A stretch of 64,000 bases of DNA, taken from assembly GCA_023512835.1 (NCBI GenBank), contig CM042087.1:53546765-53610764 (forward strand), in the 5' to 3' direction. The notes beneath the pieces are model-generated. The model worked only from the letters and a program-made list of their open reading frames with translations, searched no databases and had not been told where the DNA came from. The translations under genes and the position numbers were made by a program. The DNA comes from Taxillus chinensis. Taxonomy: Eukaryota > Streptophyta > Magnoliopsida > Santalales > Loranthaceae. The number at the start of each line of letters is the position of its first letter. Positions within the stretch are counted from its first letter, which is position 1. Below, in pieces: positions 60,294 through 64,000 of this stretch.

Positions 60294-60632
60294 TGTCACG
60301 GGGTCAGCCTTTATAGCAGCTTAACCCGTGCGGCACCTAGTTCCCACCCGTACGAAGGAACGCTAGGTCAGCCTAACTCGTCGCATTTGGATCGGAACCC
60401 ATCGATCCGTTGTAAAGCAATTGTGTATTGTATTGAATGCTTGAAAGCTTTACAACATCACTCTCCTACATATAGATGTTAACACTTTTCTGGCTATGTT
60501 GCCAGGAGACATCATATATGATCGAAATCTAAAATCTCTACAACTTACTCTATAAGCTAAGTACAACACTTTACAAAGGGGAAATACCCCAAAATGGCCT
60601 AAGTATGCTAGGATAAGCCTCGGTCCATGACA
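60294..60632 (-). repeat. 5' LTR of the chromovirus (339 bp)
   Basis: It matches the 51950-52340 LTR except for deletions of 46 bp and 6 bp and about five substitutions. In the element's orientation it starts TGTCATGGACCGAGG and ends CTGACCCCGTGACA. Confidence 0.95.
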
Positions 60633-62939
60633 CTAAACACGGGTCAGTACAACATAAGAAATTTAGAAGTTTAGATTTAAAATTCAAACATAATACAAAA
60701 TTTTATATTATAAAATAAGTTAAATAACATTTCTTACCTGGAGCCTTTGTCTTTCTTGATTTCACTACTAAATGAAAGCCAAAAATGCCTTCCGTTTTTT
60801 TATATATTGACAATTCATCCATAATCTTCATTTGCAAATTCTTATTTGGAACCAACTTTGATATGCAAGCTCAAAGGTCTTTTGTTACTTCCTCATCAAA
60901 CTCCACATTTGGATTATTATAAAAGAACTCAGGATTAAAGAAGTGACCAGCAGGATGCAATGGATGGTGGAGTTGAACTTCCCATCACTCATCAATAATT
61001 TTGAAAACATCCTTATATTTATCCCCTCTTCCATTGAATGAGCTCATGATAATTTCCTTAGCTCTATCCATGGCTTTATATATATAGCCCGTACCCGGTT
61101 TCCTTTCATTATAAACTAGTCGCAGAACTCGAGCTAAAGGGCCCATCACTTTAAGAATGTAAACAGTATTATTCCAGAATGAAGGCATTAACACGACTTC
61201 TCTTGCATGTTTTCCCCTTGCCTCCTTTGCAACCATGCTTGAGGCCCACTCTTCAGAAATAAACATGGATCTCAATGAATTTTTGTGCTTGTGAACACTC
61301 TGCAATGTGAGATAACATGTGCAAAATCTAGTTTTTCTAGCTCGGACTAGATTTGCTTGCTTTGTAAACTTCCTCGTCAAACTCAACACACTGACATGAT
61401 TATAAATATAACCTGTCAAGAATATGGCACTTTCCAAAGTCCTTAATACCAAAGGCATCTTACCAACATCTTCCAATATTAAGTTAATACAATATGCAGC
61501 ACATGGTGTCCAATATATGTTGGGCCTCTTGCTTTCTAACAATTTACCAACCAATTTAAAATTAAATCCATTGTCAGTAATCACTTACACCACATTTTGT
61601 TCCCCCACATATTCAATAAATTCATCAAGTAATTCAAACACTTTCTCACCAGTTTTTGCATATGCAAATGCATCAACAGATTTCACAAACATTGATCCAA
61701 CTTGTGAGTTAACCAAGAAGTTGATAATACTCTTACCTGTCCTACTAATCTAACCATCAGCCATTATTGGGCACCCATACTTCTCCCATGTGTCTTTATA
61801 AGACTTTAACATTTCTTCGGTATGAGAAACTTCTTTCTTCAAACATCTCACTTTAACTTCATGGTAGCTTGGGGGATTCAAATTGGGACCATATTATCCA
61901 ATGGCTTCAATAGCACATTTGAAAGAATCCAATCGGGTGACATTGAAAGGTACACCAGCTTGATACAAAAATCGAGCTATGTGTTGAATAACAACAATGT
62001 TTGCTTATCAAGTTTTTCATCAATCAGTGTTTACTTTAACCTTCCTTGCTTGTGGAGTTCAACCATAGTTTCAGGCTTTTTATAAACAAAAGAATCTATT
62101 GGACTCTTTCCCTTAGCTTTCTTTGCTTGTGGAATCAAAGGTGTTTTTCCCTTGTCACTTGGCCGTTTTCCTTGTGACTTCACTTGCAACTCAACTTCTT
62201 TAGCATCTTCTTCAGGCTCTAACATGTCATCAATTTCTTCAAATTCAGGCAATGTGTCATAGTTAATTTTCTCTTTCTTCTTTTTCTTTATATGACCTTC
62301 AAGCTCCTTTCTCACATCTTCAGGACATTTAAGACACTTTTTTGCATTTCTGTTGCCTCCAATTTGATAAAATTTGGCTCTATAAATTCCTCCATTTGTA
62401 ACTTTTCCACAAAATATACTTCTCACAACATTGACATTAAGTGGATCCTCCAAAATACTATACTCCAAGCAGGATCTCTTTTGTTAATGTTGGAATTAAT
62501 AGAATTGCTTGATGATGTTGCATGTTTGCTTTGACTTTCAGAATTCATATCACAAGATTAAATCTGAAATAGACATAATTTTATTTAAACAAAGCCAGAG
62601 GTCGCCTATCATCGCCAATCGTGGAGCAGAGTTCGCCTGTCGTCGTCACCGAGCGTGGAGCAGAGGTGAAGGACGTCGATGGAAGTCGTTAATGAAGTCA
62701 CGTAAATATTTTATCTTCTCTTTTATTATTTGTCTTTCTTAATGGTGAAAGACGCGCATGGGGCGAGCACTTCTCATGTCACCCAATAGCGTAGGAAGCG
62801 CATGCCTTGTCGTGCCTCCGTGAAGGCGCTGTGCTTTACCCCCCTTGACGCGATGGAGTCCCCCAACGCTGCGCCTAGTGCGCTTAGGCACTGGGGCGCT
62901 CGCTTTTGACTACGCTGAAAGAGCCACTACTCTTCTAAC

Positions 62940-63476
62940 CTGATCTGTCACCAATACCTAACAAATCAGTGAGTCACTTAATAACATGTTAAACCAAGCC
63001 ACCCCAAACAAAAATCAAAGTCCTTTTATCTATGTATATAATGGAGATAGATAAATATTGCATTGCTACTGAATAATCAAATTATATTCATCGACACAAA
63101 AGGCAGAAACGTCGATAAAAGGATATCACCCTATGACTCATGAGGCTAACACACCTATACTTGGTACACATTGTGAAAATTCTTGACATACACTACCTAA
63201 TAATAAGCCTCATACTAATGAACCAACTGTTAAAATTGAAAAGTAGACACCCTTAACTGCAGATATCACAAAGATCCACCATACCTGATGATTATGTTAT
63301 ATGTCTAATCGGATAAAAAAGACATGAAACAAGGTGACACCACAAATGTCCATATATGTATTCCCACAAACTCCGAACATTTATATTAAATATGAGATTT
63401 CAATAAATCAATCAAATCAACAAAATTTCCATACACGAATTGACAGATGGTAGGAGGAAGAAAATGTTTTTTTAAC
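62940..63476 (-). other. Intron of the MCU pseudogene
   Basis: The intron is bounded on the - strand by GT after AACAAG (63476-63475) and AG before GTTAGAAG (62941-62940). It is AT-rich with no element recognised. The donor is followed by an A-rich run. Confidence 0.75.
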
Positions 63477-63800
63477 CTTGTTGGGATGAAGGTAGACCTT
63501 GTCCCTTAAGAGGAGGAGGACCTCGGCCTTGTTGAGGACTCACGCAAAGTTGGAGGCCTCGTCGAGAGACCTAGCAACCCCCATGCCCTCACAAGTTTCC
63601 AACAGATTCGAGTACCCAATCGCCTCCTTCCCATCTAGCCCCACCAGCTTCGCCTTCAGCGAGTCCACATTCACCAGCCTCCTCGCCTCCGCCAATGTCA
63701 TCACTTCTCGCTCACATCATTGCCGCCTCCGCCTACCCCCAAGGTGGAGAGGAATGAGTTGTCGGAGACTTCAAGGACGTTGGCACTCTCGACAGAAACG

Positions 63801-64000
63801 ATTTGGAGAGCGACGGTTGCCGACCAAATGGTACGAGGGCGTAGGGGTGTGCATGGTCCGGTGAAATGCTAAATCATCAACATGCGAATTTGTTAAATTT
63901 TTAGTGGGTGCTAACCGGTGGATATGGAGGATTGAGCGGGTGCTAACTGTCATTTACTAGTATATAATTAAACAACATAAATTAAAAATATTAAACGCAT
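63801..64000. other. Window edge, no feature recognised
   Basis: No MCU N-terminal targeting sequence can be read here on the - strand. The last 60 bases are AT-rich. The homology may end near 63770 because of truncation or decay. Confidence 0.5.

Larger units (their letters stand above)
51950..60632 (-). mobile_element. Chromodomain-bearing Ty3/gypsy retrotransposon (chromovirus)
   Basis: It has two LTRs (51950-52340 and 60294-60632), a PBS, a PPT and a gag-pol frame on the - strand ending in a chromodomain. Flanks share a 4-bp match ctaa (51946-51949 and 60633-60636); five bases do not match exactly. Native length without the 3.3-kb insertion and one TSD copy is about 5363 bp. The LTRs differ by two deletions in the right copy (46 and 6 bp) and only about five substitutions by eye, so the insertion is fairly recent. 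Coding lesions (two stops, one frameshift) make it non-autonomous now. Lineage within chromoviruses is not assigned. Confidence 0.93.
50213..60651 (-). mobile_element. Solo LTR (about 1.75 kb native) inserted in the hAT intron, itself split
   Basis: The + strand starts TGTCACGCCCTGG at 50213 and ends ACGGGTCAGTACA at 60651. It is flanked by a perfect 5-bp duplication acata (50208-50212 and 60652-60656). The body (50213-51949 plus 60637-60651) resembles the LTRs at 458 and 7153: it shares a gaaacaaacaaa ... gggcaactacaac stretch (50480-50540), a CT run, and the end ccctaaacacgggtcagtaca. A chromovirus splits it 15 bp before its right end. Confidence 0.88.
49522..62553 (-). pseudogene. hAT transposase, decayed
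   Basis: Order on the - strand: N-terminal MNSESQSKHATSSSNSINS at 62553; a BED-type zinc finger region (EDPLNVNVVRSIFCGKV, a CLKCPEDV segment; about 62290-62460); a Lys/Glu-rich linker; the DUF659/transposase core (VITDNGFNFKLVGKLLE, YWTPCAAYCINLILED; 60985-61600); and HHPLHPAGHFFNPEFFY (about 60900-60970). A donor GT follows at 60737, and the last exons contain the dimerisation domain: AEWWSTYG, LACKILSLTC, CERNWSVFEQ (50087-50205) and VFVKYNQALKARYD (near 49900-49947). The acidic tail ends at 49522. Stops occur near 60982, 60886 and 61588 and there is a frameshift near 62460. The solo LTR sits in the intron a few bases from its 3' splice site. Confidence 0.88.
49311..62917 (-). mobile_element. 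hAT DNA transposon (about 3.16 kb native), carrying nested insertions
   Basis: The ends are CAAGGTAGTTAAAAGCG and, reversed from the right, CAGCGTAGTCAAAAGCG. They are flanked by a perfect 8-bp duplication aaagagcc (49303-49310 and 62918-62925). Removing the LTR nest at 50213-60651 plus one TSD leaves about 3163 bp, a usual size for an autonomous hAT. It interrupts exon 2 of the MCU pseudogene; the exon reads straight through when the element is taken out. Confidence 0.92.
48950..63800 (-). pseudogene. Mitochondrial calcium uniporter (MCU) pseudogene, split by a transposon nest
   Basis: On the - strand, exon 1 (from about 63770 to 63477) reads VMTLAEARRLVNVDSLKAKL, IGYSNLLETCEGMGVARS, and VLLLLRDKVYLHPNK before a GT. 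Exon 2 starts at 62939 after an AG with VRRVVAL. It is broken at 62918 by the hAT element and resumes at 49310 with LTSQNDPRMEELNK, EEELDKLAHKK, then [32 protein letters not shown] and [10 protein letters not shown]. This matches plant MCU, the pore subunit of the inner-membrane calcium channel (two membrane helices flanking the WDxxEP filter). Lesions: a TGA in exon 1 (SNFA*VLNK), a shift near 63710, a 1-nt loss after NKFQ, stops replacing Trp before KFS and in the WDVMEP filter itself, and a TAG after RQRKL. The N-terminal targeting region is not recognisable. Confidence 0.88.

Noticed and set aside
60633..60651. A 5-bp TSD for the chromovirus
   Set aside because: Flanks are cctaa and ctaaa; only four bases (ctaa) match in register, so I report a 4-bp match.

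Overview
The window is nuclear DNA from a flowering plant. Two observations show this: spliced plant genes with GT-AG introns, and dense layers of plant-type LTR retrotransposons, a LINE, hAT elements and a tRNA-like SINE. I cannot name the species. One 500-base run of N (10133-10632) is an assembly gap. There is no sign of bacterial, organellar or CRISPR sequence.

Four cellular genes can be reconstructed. Two look intact. (1) On the + strand, 15456-23815 is a two-exon gamma-carbonic-anhydrase-like protein of mitochondrial complex I. Its single 7.6-kb intron is packed with LINE and Ty3/gypsy debris. (2) On the - strand, 45627-37120 is a ten-exon F-box protein with FIST domains. All exon phases join into 527 codons, although its introns hold a SINE, a solo LTR and a non-autonomous hAT element. 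Two are broken. (3) On the + strand, 47382-48476 is a decayed nucleotide-sugar (UDP-galactose/UDP-glucose) transporter copy. (4) On the - strand, from about 63800 to 48950, is a mitochondrial calcium uniporter (MCU) pseudogene whose second exon is split by a 13.6-kb nest of transposons.

Layout. 1-4728: tandem array of a miniature, non-coding LTR retrotransposon (403-bp LTRs, about 395-bp interiors), with a solo LTR inside its first full LTR. 4729-9069: 5' half of a Ty3/gypsy element on the - strand (LTR, PBS, gag, protease, start of RT). 9070-11820: decayed LTR sequence and the N gap. 11820-13660: copia 3' end with a tandem duplication. 13661-15455: intergenic. 15456-23815: gamma-CAL gene. 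23816-37119: mainly intergenic, with a copia solo LTR (27929-29750) and a copia LTR that itself holds another solo LTR (30813-35053). 37120-45627: F-box/FIST gene. 45628-64000: the two pseudogenes and the nest.

The most striking structure is at 48950-63800, where each insertion can be read from its target-site duplication (TSD). An MCU exon was hit by a hAT element (8-bp TSD aaagagcc). Its last intron was hit by an LTR element now reduced to a solo LTR (5-bp TSD acata). That solo LTR was hit by a chromodomain-bearing Ty3/gypsy element (4-bp match ctaa). The gag of that element was hit by a 3.3-kb LTR (5-bp TSD tgaga). A second notable point is that the miniature element at 1-4728 shares its LTR ends, primer-binding site and polypurine tract with the chromovirus 50 kb away, which suggests a donor-parasite relation. 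All coordinates, frames and repeat matches were read by eye; no similarity search was run.
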